The notes under the pieces are model-generated. The model searched no databases. It was not told the DNA's origin and worked only from the letters and a program-made list of their open reading frames with translations. DNA of 64,000 nucleotides from Cymodocea nodosa. Taxonomy: Eukaryota; Streptophyta; Magnoliopsida; Alismatales; Cymodoceaceae. Where the stretch lies: positions 25,828,001 through 25,892,000 of the forward strand of contig CM072337.1 of assembly GCA_036874045.1 (NCBI GenBank). The letters run 5' to 3'. This document shows, piece after piece, positions 34,753-46,663 of the stretch (positions within the stretch are counted from its first letter, which is position 1; the number at the start of each line of letters is the position of its first letter). A program made the translations under genes and the position numbers.

Positions 34753-36003
34753 ATGGATTCACTGGGGGTGGGGTCGTACTGGTGTTACAGATGTAGCAGG
34801 TTTGTTAGGGTTTGGTCCAGAGATGCCATCGTCTGTCCGGAGTGCGACGGTGGGTTCCTAGAGGAGGTGGAGTCGCCTCCAAGTTCGCCCTTCCCGACGT
34901 CTGAGCCAAGGAGGCGCCGGTTCCCGGAGACGGTGATGTTGGTTGAGCCGCAGCAGGGACGCGGCGGGCTCCACCACCACCACCGCAACCATCATCATCA
35001 CGCAGGTGTGCCCCGTCGAATGTCACGCCGAGCAGGGGGCGGGGATCGGTCACCATTTAACCCCGTTATTGTGCTCAGAACCCCTGCAGATGGTGGTGAT
35101 GGGGAGAGGACGGCGGGAAGCTTCGAGCTGTACTATGATGATGGTGCTGGATCTGGGCTCAGGCCCCTCCCGGCGAGCATGTCAGATTTCTTGATGGGGT
35201 CGGGGTTCGATCGGCTTCTTGAACAACTAGCTCAGATTGAGTTGAATGGTGTGGGGGGCAGAAGTTTGGATCTTCCGCCTGCGTCGAAGGCTGCGGTGGA
35301 GTCGATGCCGACAATTGAAGTTCTCGACAATCATGCGGATTCGCACTGCGCCGTTTGCAAGGAGCAGTTCGAGCTCGGGACGGAGGCAAGGGAGATGCCT
35401 TGCAAGCATATCTATCACCAAGATTGCATCTTGCCATGGCTTTCTCTGAGGAACTCGTGCCCCGTGTGCCGACACGAGATGCCTACCGACGTGAGGAGTG
35501 CAAGAGTCTCTGCCGGTGGCGGTGCACAGGAATCAGACAGCGATGAGCAGAATCCGGTCGCCGGAAGTGAAGAAGACGCGGTTGGGCTCACCATCTGGAG
35601 GCTTCCTGGCGGTGGTTTTGCGGTGGGGAGGTTTTCGGGTGGAAGGGGAGCCGGGGAGCGGGAGTTGCCGGTGGTCTACACCGAGATGGACGGTGGATTC
35701 AATAACAGTGGTGCTCCGAGGAGGATCTCGTGGACCTCCAGAGGCGGTCGATCTAGAGATAGTAGAGGACTTAGCAGGGCGTTCCGAAGCATTCTCTCGT
35801 TTTTCGGTCGTCTGAGGATGAGGTCGTCGTCGTCGTCTTCATCTTCCACTTCTTCGACGATTGGGTCGGAATCGGGATCTTCGGCAGCGCCCTCCTCTTC
35901 GCGTAGAAACCGGAGCACCATTTTCAGCCGTAGGAGCTCCAGAAGACGCCAGACCAATTGGGCATTAGAAGATGGAAATTCTAGTGGGATATCAAGATGG
36001 TGA
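34753..36003 (+). CDS. RDUF: RING-H2 E3 ubiquitin ligase with DUF1117 (RDUF1/2-like)
   Basis: An intronless 416-residue protein. Residues 9-35 hold a zinc ribbon (YWCYRCSRFV, CPECDGGFLEE; Cys 11, 14, 28, 31). Residues 199-239 are a complete RING-H2 finger: C199, C202, C217, H219, H222, C225, C236, C239 in the CX2CX14CXHX2HX2CX10CX2C spacing. Residues about 278-327 (LTIWRLPGGGFAVGRFSGG, then PVVYTEMDGGFN) are DUF1117, the mark of the RDUF1/RDUF2 group. The tail is Ser/Arg-rich. RDUF proteins are E3 ligases that act in abscisic-acid and drought responses; substrates cannot be read from sequence. The start is the first ATG (34753), 8 residues before the zinc ribbon; the preceding in-frame leucine codons belong to a GTTGTT repeat in the leader. 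His-rich insert at 74-83. Full length for the family. Confidence 0.94.
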   Translation: MDSLGVGSYWCYRCSRFVRVWSRDAIVCPECDGGFLEEVESPPSSPFPTSEPRRRRFPETVMLVEPQQGRGGLHHHHRNHHHHAGVPRRMSRRAGGGDRSPFNPVIVLRTPADGGDGERTAGSFELYYDDGAGSGLRPLPASMSDFLMGSGFDRLLEQLAQIELNGVGGRSLDLPPASKAAVESMPTIEVLDNHADSHCAVCKEQFELGTEAREMPCKHIYHQDCILPWLSLRNSCPVCRHEMPTDVRSARVSAGGGAQESDSDEQNPVAGSEEDAVGLTIWRLPGGGFAVGRFSGGRGAGERELPVVYTEMDGGFNNSGAPRRISWTSRGGRSRDSRGLSRAFRSILSFFGRLRMRSSSSSSSSTSSTIGSESGSSAAPSSSRRNRSTIFSRRSSRRRQTNWALEDGNSSGISRW

Positions 36004-38117
36004 GTGTGGAAAATCCCAAAATCTTGAGAAGACGCGAGTCTTTCTTCTTGCGATCCGTGCTCGTTGTAATCTGTTGTTGCTCGTTGGTGGAAGTGAAGAA
36101 AGAGCATGGAAAAGCTGAATGTTTTGTTATCTTCGATGTACATAGAGAGGCACCATAATAGAGTTCAATTAATCGCTTGTTTGTGCAGGTTGGAATTTAG
36201 CTTCAAATTCTTTGGTAGAGTCATTGATTCTCTTCTCAGTTTCCAAACGAAGAAAAAAATTTTCTGCCTGTTCTCTCTTGTTGTTCTTTTTTCTCACAAG
36301 CTTTTGAGCTGTGAACAAAATTATCTTCAGCTCGGTTTCCCTTTGGGAGAATTGTTCCCCGGTTTTGGATTATTGATTGAGATGACCAATTTCTTGTGTT
36401 GTGTACATCAGTTCCATATATATATATTTTTTTTCTAATGGGTTTTTGTTTAAAAATCGATGCTTTTTTTTTTGGTTCTTGTGCAATCCTGTTCTTCGTG
36501 CCTTTGCTTCACTGTCTTCCATCTTTTCCCTTCCTTTCCCTTTATATTTTCGGGGTTCAAATCAAATGGTCTCACATGATCATGAAGTCGTATTGGGGTA
36601 CGCAACGGATTTTTTATTTTTTAAACAGCGATTCAGATTCCTTTGATATTTTCAGGAAATTATGTTTCAATTAATTATAATCTTCGGGGTTTTTTTTGAA
36701 ATAATGAAATTATTTGGTAAAACATTTCGACTCAGGTCGCACATGAACGCTTCTCATCTAAGGATTTTATTATACACGGTGGTTTACTTGTACACGAAAC
36801 ATGCATCACTTTTTGATGGACATGTAGTTGATGAAATCCTCTTCCCCAGTGCAACACACCAGGTCTTAATTTAACTTAAATTTTGCATGACACTTGTGTT
36901 ACTTAAAACAGATGTGGGCTTCCCATGATCGTTCTTTTCGGTTCGGTTGTCATTCCTTGTTGATTCTGGATTATCGTTGATGGATACTAGTTGACTTCTC
37001 CACGATACATACCACAACCACAATCCTATCTTTTGAAAGCGACACGGTTCCTTTTTCTAGCGTGGAGATCTCTTGTATAATCCAAAACCATTTACAGATT
37101 GGCGTTAATCGCAGATCTTTGTTATTTATGTTCTTACCCTTCCTTGTTTATCCAATTTTAAGATCAACTAACAAAGAACGAACCTTCTCATACAGAATTT
37201 GTTGAGGGTTGAACTGCAGCAGATGACATTAACAAGTTGGAACCTGGTGCTAAGCACAATTTCTTCCCACGTGTTAAGAAACAAAATGTTTGTATAATAA
37301 TATTATTATTATTATGAAAGAAGGGATCTTCGTCTTGCCCATGACGTCACCGTAATTAGAAACTAAAATATACAATATTCCACCTGGGCATCTGAGCTCT
37401 TTGCTTCTTGGTTGTCTCTCTGTTCTCGTCCAACCTTTGTTTTTTTTTTTTTTTTTTTTAAATTAAAAAAAGATTATTGTCTTATCTATCTTATGGTCCA
37501 ACGAGAGAAGACCAGTAGTGATCACCATGGGAGGGCACGGACAGCCACCGACTCACCGCAGCTGTGGGGGCACGGCCATGAGTTCGTCTCTCCGGCGAAT
37601 GGGTTGCACGTGCGCAGCCGTGGGCTCTGTCATCTCCGGCGGAGGACAAGTGGGGCTGCCTTCACGTGGTGCGTGTCGTCCTTTCCGTTTGCTGCATCAT
37701 GCATGCGTTTTTCTTTGAGCAGGGTCGGGTCGGGTCCGGTCTTGGAATTTACACACCAAGCGAAGAAGCGCTTAGGGTTTTGGAACCTCATGTGGTCTCT
37801 AGACGATTGGATGGGATGTAATTATTAACCAATTATTGGTGACCATTTAGTTCTAGAGATGTAAATGATCATTTAGTTTGGTCTACGAAGTTAAACTGAG
37901 GTTGACTTCTAAAAATTAAAAATTTTGTGAGACCGATCTAATATTACCCATAGGCCTATTCATATGAGTCAAGCTTGGGTCGACGTGTAGGTCAACTCGT
38001 AGTGTGGTAACTTGTGGGTTAATTTTTTTAATGTTTTATGTTCTTAATTTAACTTATGGTTTTTTTTTTTTTTTCTTTTTTAACTTGTAGGTCAATCTCC
38101 CTTATCAACGTGATCGA
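36004..38117. other. Intergenic DNA with a GC-rich patch
   Basis: Begins with the 3' flank of the RING gene. A GC-rich patch at about 37510-37760 carries a plus-strand frame (37412-37828) with no recognised domain. TGACGTCA lies at 37342-37349. No gene is assigned. Confidence 0.45.
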
Positions 38118-38288
38118 CCGGTAAGATCAATGAAAAAAAAAAGGGAGGAGAAGAAATCAGAGAAGGGGAAAATTGGTAATTTAGGAATTTTCATCTTCAT
38201 TGTGGTGGGTAGGATTGGTAAAAATAAAAGGGAGAAAAATCAAAGAAGGGAAAAAATGGTAATTTGGGGATTTTCATCCCCATTGTGG
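38118..38288 (+). repeat. About 85-bp tandem duplication
   Basis: GGGAGGAGAAGAAATCAGAG ... TTGGTAATTTAGGAATTTTC and CATTGTGG recur in order (GGGAGAAAAATCAAAG ... GGTAATTTGGGGATTTTCAT) with moderate divergence. Confidence 0.75.
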
Positions 38289-39186
38289 TAAGTAATCCTT
38301 CATCTTCTTTAATTATTCCATTTGCATATCATTGTTGATTATCATATATTTTCTATAATTATGATGTGTATTGAAGTTTGAAATGTTGATTAATGTTTAA
38401 TGTAGATAATGATGAAATTATTATGTAGATTATTGTAAATTATGATAATTATTAATGATGGTAGCCTAATCAACCCATAATTAGTAAGACTTGAAGTCGT
38501 AAAGTGTTTGGAAGCCCCAATACCTTAATTTTGATTGGTATTGTACATTTCTTAGCAGACATGATATAATGTTGATGATAAATGCCTAATGGTGTTGTTT
38601 ATTTTGGTTTATTCTGATTATGTGTAAAATATGGATGATGATGTATAATATCGTTGATTTATGCATTTTATGGTATGTGATTATTGTGTATTATGTCAAT
38701 ACCTAATATTTTGGAATATTATGTAATGGTATAGGACTTGTGCAATTAATTTTGACTAATGGTCAACTCGTTATGGATATTTAATTGGTTTAATTAAATG
38801 CTGAATTAATTGAATTAGCTATGAAACCCGACCATGAGGGCATGATAATGTGGTATTATATACATGATTTGAGATAGGATACACTTGACCCATCTTAAAG
38901 CAACTCAAGGCATTCATAGTCTAGTCACAAGATGGTATGTGACTACCTAACTCTACTATAGAAGGAAATTTGTAATCGTGCTTGACTTTAATGTAAAGGG
39001 GAATATGCAACTGTAGTTAATCAAATAAGAAGATGTGTTTGGTTGGCCTAGTCTCTTAGGGTTGTTTTGTTAATTAAAGGATAATAGATTTTATTATATT
39101 GTATGCATAATGTAGTTTATAAATTTCTTATGTGCAACATATTGTTACTTATTAGGAATTTTATTTTCTAAATCCTACTTTTAAAT

Positions 39187-40580
39187 TGTAATGCCTAAAT
39201 TATTATTTTGATGATGAAAAACCTTGGTCTTAGTTGAAAATCTCATTTAGTACACTCTCGAATAGTCATTGCATTTAATTACCACTTATCGACAAATTTA
39301 ATTACGACTTATGATGTTGAAAATAGATGAACAAAATAAAGAAAGATTCAGAAAGTTAAAACCTATTGCAAAACTCGATAACTTATTATTTGAAAACTTG
39401 TAAAGTCATGCAACACATGTCGAACTTAAATTAGCACATGACTTATCATTCTATTCTTTAGCGACTATTGCTCAATGAGTTATAAAAATAACTCTCTAAG
39501 CCTTTATTATTTTATGTTATTCATGCATTCATGTGATGATAATTTATCTCAATAAGGCATTGAAACTTGGCAACTTAAAGACTTAAGTAACTAAGATATT
39601 CAATTAAGGAGCTTTCAAGTAAAATATAATCCATCGAATCTAAAAGTATCTTCCGATAACTCATCTTATTATCTATTGAAGATTTAAACCAACTTATTGA
39701 ATACAATTCGAAATCTGGAACTTATTTTATAGATCTATAGATTTCCTTTTTGTAGACTCATTTCAAGGCAAGAGAATGAAAAGATGGAAGGACAGTTCGA
39801 CACATTCAAAATTGGCAAAAATCAAGGATGACATTGAAGATTTCATAATTAGAAATTAATAATAACAAAATTGGAAGTTAGACACACGTACAATAAGAGA
39901 CAATCAGAATCTTTAGGTGTATGATGCTCTACAACTTGAATTTACAATGATTCAATTCTCAAGAGGAGAAATTGCACAGGCAAATTTTGGAGCATTCCAT
40001 AAGGAAAAAACAAGTAGTTGTTATAGTGGTTTGAGTTCTTATGCTTGTATTTATTTTCTTGTGAACTATGTTTAGTAATTTTGAATGCTCATGTGCTAAA
40101 TTTTGATTGCTTCAATAGGTTTTTATTTGTGAAAACTTATCTCACTAAGTTGTGATGAGTTGTATTCTCAAATTAAGTGATCTGAGAAGTTGGTGAGGTT
40201 GGGGCTTCATCCGAACAAGGTTGTTGCCTTATGTGTGAGAGTACAAGGTGGTCCCTTGTATTGTGGTTAGGTGTGAAGCTAGAAAACATCAGTGTAAGAG
40301 TTTGGTGACTTTTGTACAAGTTGGTATTTAGTCTTAAAAATATCAAGTTCATGCAACTCTCAAGGTTGGGGCATTGAAGAGTAGACTAACCTGTTTGGGT
40401 GAACCACTATAAATTTTTCTATGTCATTTTATTTTGCTACAGTATTCTTATATCTTTATGCTATTTGTTAACTGAATAAGATAAATATTATTAAACTTTG
40501 ATCTAAATCTATGTTAAAATCTAGAATAATTTTTATAAAACTCACTATTCACCTCTCGTCTAATGAGTCATCAATTCATA
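39187..40580 (+). mobile_element. Putative solo LTR of a SIRE-like copia element
   Basis: The left part contains ATTATTTTGATGATGAAAAA (39200-39220), close to the conserved start of many SIRE/Maximus LTRs. The right part ends AACTCACTATTCACCTCTCG followed by TAATGAGTCATCAATTCA, resembling the LTR 3' end that precedes the primer-binding site. The length of about 1.4 kb is also usual. No internal coding DNA is attached. Boundaries and target duplication were not resolved. Confidence 0.45.
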
Positions 40581-43504
40581 ATATTACTTATTTAGTTTTG
40601 CTAGCTTAAGGATAAATTAGTTACTGGGCATTAGCTTACTCCTTTTGGTTGTCCTTTCTAGGTTTTCTTGCTAAACAATGAGTGGGGCATGAGTCTAAGA
40701 GGTCATGCTAAAATTTTGTTGATAGGTTGTAGGACTTATTGTGTTGAAAATAAATGTATGTTTGTAAACTATTTTGTGGTTGTGGAAATTTGTGTGTGCA
40801 TGTGAAAGTGGGACAATGTTTGTGATATAGATAGTTTTGTAAATTTTTGTCAAAATTGGGATTTACAAAAGAAGAAGTAATGTGTTGGTATTTCTGCTAT
40901 TTTGAATTTGAATATTCACTTATTTTATTCATTTTTACCAATGATTTAAATTTATTTGCCTCTTGTTTTAAATTTATCCTTTTTAGTAAGTGTCACCTTG
41001 TAAAATTAAAGGTAAGGAGTTTTCTACTCCTTTAATTTTATGGTATCTGTCGTGACCCTGTTTAGGGTCATGACATACTTAAAATAACAAAAGTGTCTCT
41101 CTCACTCTCCCCCCTCTCCCTCTCTCTCTCTCCTTGTAGAGCCCAACTTGAATACTCACTCTTGTAGTGAGAATAGATTTTACAAAAGCTTAGTCTTCTA
41201 CAACACTATTAGTACAACTGTTACAGTCAATGTAATAGTAATACTCACTTCATTTAGTGAAAATAAAAGAAATAAAGGAGACAAAAGAGATGGATTAAAA
41301 CACTAGAAAATTTTACATAGTTCAACAAGATGTCTACATCCATGGTCACTCTAAATCTACTAAGCTCTTGAACTGAGGCATATATCATAGATTCCCAATT
41401 AACTATCTATAAGGCTAGATTAGGTTTTAGGGTCGTTACAATAATTAAGATTATAAAACAATGTCATAGAGAAAACTTTACTTCCAAATAATCTAATAAC
41501 ATTCAGATAGTTTAACCAAACTATCCAAGCTTTTTCAATAGTTTTACCCAAACTATCCAATTTTTTCAATAGCTTTGCCCAAATTATTGAAGTTTTTTTG
41601 GTAGTTTTATTGAATCTGACTATTGTCACATGTTGACTTAAGTTACTCATGTGATTTGCTTTAACTATCTGATAACAAATAGATACTTTATACTATAAGA
41701 AAAATGACAATTTTGTTAAACCTATCAATTTCTATTAATCAAATTTCATTGACTTCTACAGAGTTGAAGATTTCTCTAAGTGAAGATTGACTTCTTTAAT
41801 CTTCATCCTATGTTATTAAAACCATTTTCACTCTCAACACTTCCAACATTGTAAAATGTAACGTTTGGTCTACAAGCTAGGTTAGGTCAACTCACAAGCC
41901 AACAATTTCCAAAATTGTCAACTCAACCTAGTCCGAGTTTTTAAGTCAAGCTGACATTTTACGCGTTGTGCTGGGTTGACCCATGCCAATATGACCCATT
42001 TGATATGTATATTCAGTTCTTGTTATTTACTTAAGAATTGTGGTGGAAAATTAAATCATAGTTTTGAGTTTGAAATTTGAACTTTGTTAATAATGTAGTA
42101 GAAATTCTTTATCATTATTAATATATATCTTCAAGTGTATTTTCCTATGAATTGTGATTAATAATATTTTTTATGGAATAAAAAAAAGTAAAAAGTATTT
42201 TATATTTAAATTAAGGTAAAAGTAGGTAAGTTGAGACATCTGTTCATTAAATTAAATTAAATATTAAATATTTGTGTTTAAGATTTATGGCAAAAAGAAG
42301 TTAACTTGGCAGTTAAAATGTTAGTGGTTTGCTTCGGAAAATTAGGTTAGCAAATAAAACCTGCATAAAATTCTTTGATAGATATTTTTCAAGAAGTTTT
42401 GTGTTTAGTTTGATAATAAATTAACGGATAACAGTAATTGTCATAGTTGATTGGGAACCTTTTCGAAAATTTTACTTGCCACTAAGGACAACTATGAAAT
42501 ACCTTAAACTAAATATTTGGAAAATTCATTAACCGCAATTGAGGGCATTATCGTGAAATAAGAAATGTATGGTCGATGAAAATTGAAATAATTTAAGATC
42601 TATTTTTAGTAATTAATTTATTTGATTCACGATTTATTATTTTGATACTTTGAATAGACAACTAAAGGATCGAGTTTATAGAGCATTCTTGGAAATTCAC
42701 TATTCAAGTCAATCTATGAATAAAGATTTGACCCAAAAAAAAAAAAAAAAAACTTAAAAGGAAAAGACTCATTAATACTATTTAACGTGTAGTTGCAGAA
42801 AATCATTTCTAAATGGTCGACACCACGGCTTTTGTCATGCACTCTTTAATGCTATTTAATACGATTTTATTTTTATTTTTTTCTAAAATTGACACTTTAC
42901 GTGTTGTGTTATCTAAGGAGGGAGATGTGATAGATCAAAATGGAAGGGAAACCAAAAATCCCAAGTCAAGTCGCATATGGTCCTCTCGTACCTCTAACAT
43001 GCATATCACTGTGCATCCTTTTCTTTTTTGATAATGATAGATTTTTACGTTTGCTAAGATTTAAAATCTTATTGAGAATCTTGAGTACTAATGGCTTTGA
43101 CCAACTAAACAATTGTAGTTAATTAATCTAACATGTTTATCCATTTGACGAAAATGCATACGAACCATTCAACACAGAAATGAAAGGGAATTTGTTCATA
43201 ATATATGTTGTCGTCTACTCTCCTTGTTCATGGACATGAGATGCTTGTGATAAAGAAATTAAAGAAAATAAAAACATAATTAAAGAAAAATATTTTACTT
43301 TTTAAATTCAATCTTTTTGGGTGAGAAAGGAGATCGAGGAATAATTTAAAGCTTTGGTTGAAATTTTTTTTTATTTTTAATATCTATCCTTTAAATTCAT
43401 CAAGGGATAGTCAAAAGAATATTTTTAGTTGCTCTCCTCCAATGGAATCTTGCGGCCACGAAGGAAGAGGCCCTCGGAATGCTTCTTAGGATGAAAGCAA
43501 GGTT
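40581..43504. other. AT-rich intergenic DNA
   Basis: Contains an imperfect inverted repeat at 41049-41074 (GTCGTGACCCT/AGGGTCATGAC), a CT-rich tract at 41096-41133 and a poly-A run near 42735. No gene was seen. Confidence 0.5.
41049..41074. repeat. Inverted repeat with 11-bp arms
   Basis: GTCGTGACCCT and AGGGTCATGAC are complementary with one mismatch around a GTTT loop. The CT-rich tract follows directly. Confidence 0.75.
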
Positions 43505-43670
43505 GCTCTACAGTGTTATTGACGTTGGATATGGGAGAAGGATATAATAGCTGGTACAAAAAAAGGAGAAGGACCAAGAAGGATATAATAGCCAGTACAG
43601 TGTTTTTAAAGTAGTTTTACTGAATTTTCATCGAAAGATTTTTTAAAGTGTTTGCCATTGCTTACTTCAG

Positions 43671-44361
43671 GATGAGCACTTAATTTCGGTACGTTGTCAA
43701 GAACAATCTTTTAAAGCCAGTTATTGATGCTTTTGTTAGTGATGGGGACCGGTACAATATGTTGCATTGTGCAGTCCTTGACCTTTTAAGAGTATACGCG
43801 AAGGGTGCTTCCCTTTCTACCGATATATTCTTAAATATTTTATTTTCTTTTTTATCTCAATATTTCTATTATTCATGTGCAGGAAAACATGACAACTCTG
43901 ATTAAATATGTATTTGAAGGTTTCTGGAAACAGTTGCCAAGATTTGAAAGTTTGGGAACTATTCAACAACTAAAAATTAAATATGAGCAAGTTTGCTGCA
44001 TTTCTTCCTTTGTAAACGTATGATGTTTCTCAGATAAGGGGATTTTGTGCTATTATATATATATATATATATATATGACTGTACACTGTTGGATTCGCCA
44101 AAATATAAAGTCATTTAGCATAAGCACCGACAAACAAATGAAACGAGAGAAAGAGAGAGAGAGATTCTTATTCATGGCGTATTCCTCTAGTTAACTTGTT
44201 TTCCTCGGCAGTCGTTGGATGTATACGATACGAAGACCAATAATGGTGTTGCGGAAGAAGGGAAACATTCAGTGGAACGTGGTCTTGAGAAAGAGGAAGA
44301 GGATTATTTCAACGATGGGTCCGTGGATTTTGCTTCTTTTGTTGATTTTTACCGTAGCTAA
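43671..44361 (+). pseudogene. PP4R3/SMEK (PSY2-like) gene fragment, three exons, broken
   Basis: Three blocks match the core of the protein phosphatase 4 regulatory subunit 3 family. Block 1 (43671-about 43804): DEHLIS, then YVVKNNLLKPVIDAFVSDGD and RYNMLHCAVLDLL. Block 2 (43883-43990): ENMTTLIKYVFEGFWKQLPR ... LKIKYEQ. Block 3 (44212-44361): SLDVYDTK ... ERGLEKEEEDYFND, then a stop. AG/GT signals flank the blocks, so the introns are preserved. Defects: one frameshift after DEHLIS, and the only GT after block 1 is out of phase with block 2. The complete protein has several hundred more residues at each side, absent here. PP4R3 targets PP4 phosphatase, for example in miRNA processing and DNA repair in plants. 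This copy is almost certainly non-functional. Confidence 0.85.
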
Positions 44362-45822
44362 CATTTTCTCAATATTTTTGCCAGTGTTGAAGAAAAGATT
44401 CTACTTCAGTTGTTCCAACCTGTAAACCTAGGCAAGGTTCAAAACCGGGCTCAACGAAATGGAACAGATGACAGCCGTCCTTGCATTATGTTGCTATTGT
44501 ATATGTTTGATATTTTTGGAAATTTCAATTCTATAAAGTGAATTATATGTGAAACATGATATTAATTTAACCATTTTGATTATTTCATTTGAGGTGTTTT
44601 TTCAAGTATCCTTGTTAAATTATAATTTTTCATCAAAATATCCTTCTTTGGCACAGGTTGTTGTTGTATCTAAGTATTTCTCCAATATTCTTCTTAATGC
44701 AACAAACTTGCTCGAATGTCCTTGATTTAAGATTGAACTTAATGATGTTATGTATTATTACCTTTTGCTCCACTTAAAATCTTTGGTACACTTTTTTGTT
44801 CGACTGCAGTACCCTTCTACAAAAAATTTAAGATTGAATCTTCTTCTTCATCTTGTTAAAAAATAGGTAGTATCCTTGGTTGTCAAGAAATTAAGTTTTT
44901 CTTAATAAAAATCGTTGTTCGATCTTGCATGTCAATTCGTCATATTATCCTTTCTAATTATGATTTCCCCCCCTCATCTGTGTAGTTGGAAATCACTACT
45001 TAATCGAAGAAACAATGAAGGAAGACTATGTTGACTTTGGAAAATTGGAGATTGAAGGAAGATTTGATTTGTTAAATGAAGAAGAATTTTGTTTTGAGAT
45101 TTAAAGGAAAATTATTGTTTTGTTGAAGGAAGAGGATGAACTTCTTTTTAAGGGAATATGATTGAAAATATTTTAATTGAAAGATATTCTTACTGTATCA
45201 AATTTGACGTTGAAAAAGGTTGAATGCATCGATGATGAAAAAGAAAAGATTAGACACAAAAAGACATCTACACATGTACATTAATGAACCCAAGGAGAAA
45301 AATAAGTTCACATGTTCATATGGAAAAGATTAGACACAAAAAGAGGAAGAGTCGAGTTGGCATCTACAGCAAAGAACGATATATATCTACAGGTGCCTTT
45401 TTTATATATATAATTGGAGAGATCGATCATCATGCTTTCCTTCAAGACGGAGAGAGAAAGATCTTTTCAATAATGCAATATATTATTACTACATGATTGC
45501 CAGAGACATGAAGTGTTTGCTACGTTGTCTGCAGGATGAACTGCACGCGAAGGACTTTTTACAGCTTTTCCACCTAACTTTCCTTGGGCCATGGGAAAAG
45601 ATCGACGGATGATCCCAAAAGCGAAGGGTTTGGGGGTGGGATATTCAAACTAAAGGTACGCAGTGATGGCGGGGTGATCGTTTATATTATTCACTTAAGA
45701 TTGCCTCGTTCGCATGTATACGATTAACGACAAAGGGTAAATACGTACGGTGGAGTGATGTACGGCAAAATCTAAGCTGGATTTGTGGTGACGACGAGCT
45801 CCAAAAAGGTTTATGTTTATGT
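44362..45822. other. Intergenic DNA
   Basis: No gene was recognised. GAAAAGATTAGACACAAAAA occurs twice (about 45243 and 45322). Confidence 0.5.
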
Positions 45823-45829
45823 GGTAGGT
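45823..45829 (-). promoter_or_regulatory. AC-I element (ACCTACC) upstream of laccase
   Basis: GGTAGGT on the plus strand is the complement of ACCTACC, the AC-I site bound by lignin-pathway R2R3-MYB factors. It lies about 840 bp upstream of the laccase start codon. Function is inferred. Confidence 0.45.
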
Positions 45830-45882
45830 GAGGGTGTGCGGTAGGAGAACTGTAGGAGTGCCCCACAAGTGAAATGGTTGTT

Positions 45883-45889
45883 GGTTGGT
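45883..45889 (-). promoter_or_regulatory. AC-II element (ACCAACC) upstream of laccase
   Basis: GGTTGGT on the plus strand is the complement of ACCAACC, 60 bp from the AC-I site and in the same orientation. Pairs of AC elements are typical of lignification gene promoters. Confidence 0.45.
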
Positions 45890-46500
45890 GCAACCACAGC
45901 TGCGTCCTTTTCTAAGCTGGCCTTCCATCATGTCATCTCGGTGGGTTAGATGTCCTGATCACACGTGAAAGTCTACTTTAATGTTAGTCAATAATTATAA
46001 GTATCGTAAAGGAATTTATCATTGTACGTATATGCTCGGTTTTTACATCTTTGGATGTTAAACTATTCTATTATTTTTCTTTACCTGTGATGTATCTTAA
46101 GTGTATAGATGTCTTTTTTTAAAAAAATAATGTAAGTGAAATGGATCTAACGTTATGTAGAAGTCTTACTCAAGATGATTTGTTTCTTTCATAGTGTCCC
46201 ACGACTATCTCCATCCATTGACGTCCTTCTTCGTTGATAATAAGTTCAGAAATCCGTCATTATGTAAGTTTAGATTCAATCAGAGAGATTATTTTAATAC
46301 TAAAAACTTAACTTGGGGTATATCTTAAGATTAAAAGTGTTTTTTTTTTTTTCTATCAAGTGAATATACTTCATATCATGCAAAAATCTAATTTAAGTTC
46401 ATTATCTACATCTTCTGGCTTCGGATTATTTCAGCACTTTTAAAGTTTATCTTGAACACCGGACACTAATTGCTCATCGATCGCCTTATGTGTGTGGGTG

Positions 46501-46508
46501 TATATATG
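46501..46508 (+). promoter_or_regulatory. TATA box of the laccase gene
   Basis: TATATATG, followed by a second TATATG, about 160 bp upstream of the start codon, at a normal core-promoter distance given a leader of about 130 nt. Confidence 0.5.
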
Positions 46509-46663
46509 TATATATGTACACACACGGAGGCCTCCCCCTTCCTCCTCACCAACATGCACATCCACAGCCTTCACGGAGCAGAGCGCTTCGAGCATTAACT
46601 CCTACGTCGTACTCCAAAAACTCCATCTGTGGTAGGCTGCAAGACAACGAGACGTAGAGAGAC

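Noticed and set aside
34785..36143. Several minus-strand and alternative plus-strand frames over the RING gene
   Set aside because: Shadows of the RDUF-like coding sequence, whose zinc-binding motifs are complete.
37412..37828. 138-codon plus-strand ORF in a GC-rich patch
   Set aside because: Begins in a poly-T tract, contains no recognisable domain and lacks splice or polyadenylation context. Could be revisited with expression data.
44219..44425. 68-codon ORF starting inside the PP4R3 fragment
   Set aside because: Out of frame with the conserved ERGLEKEEEDYF block, so it is a shadow of the pseudogene exon.
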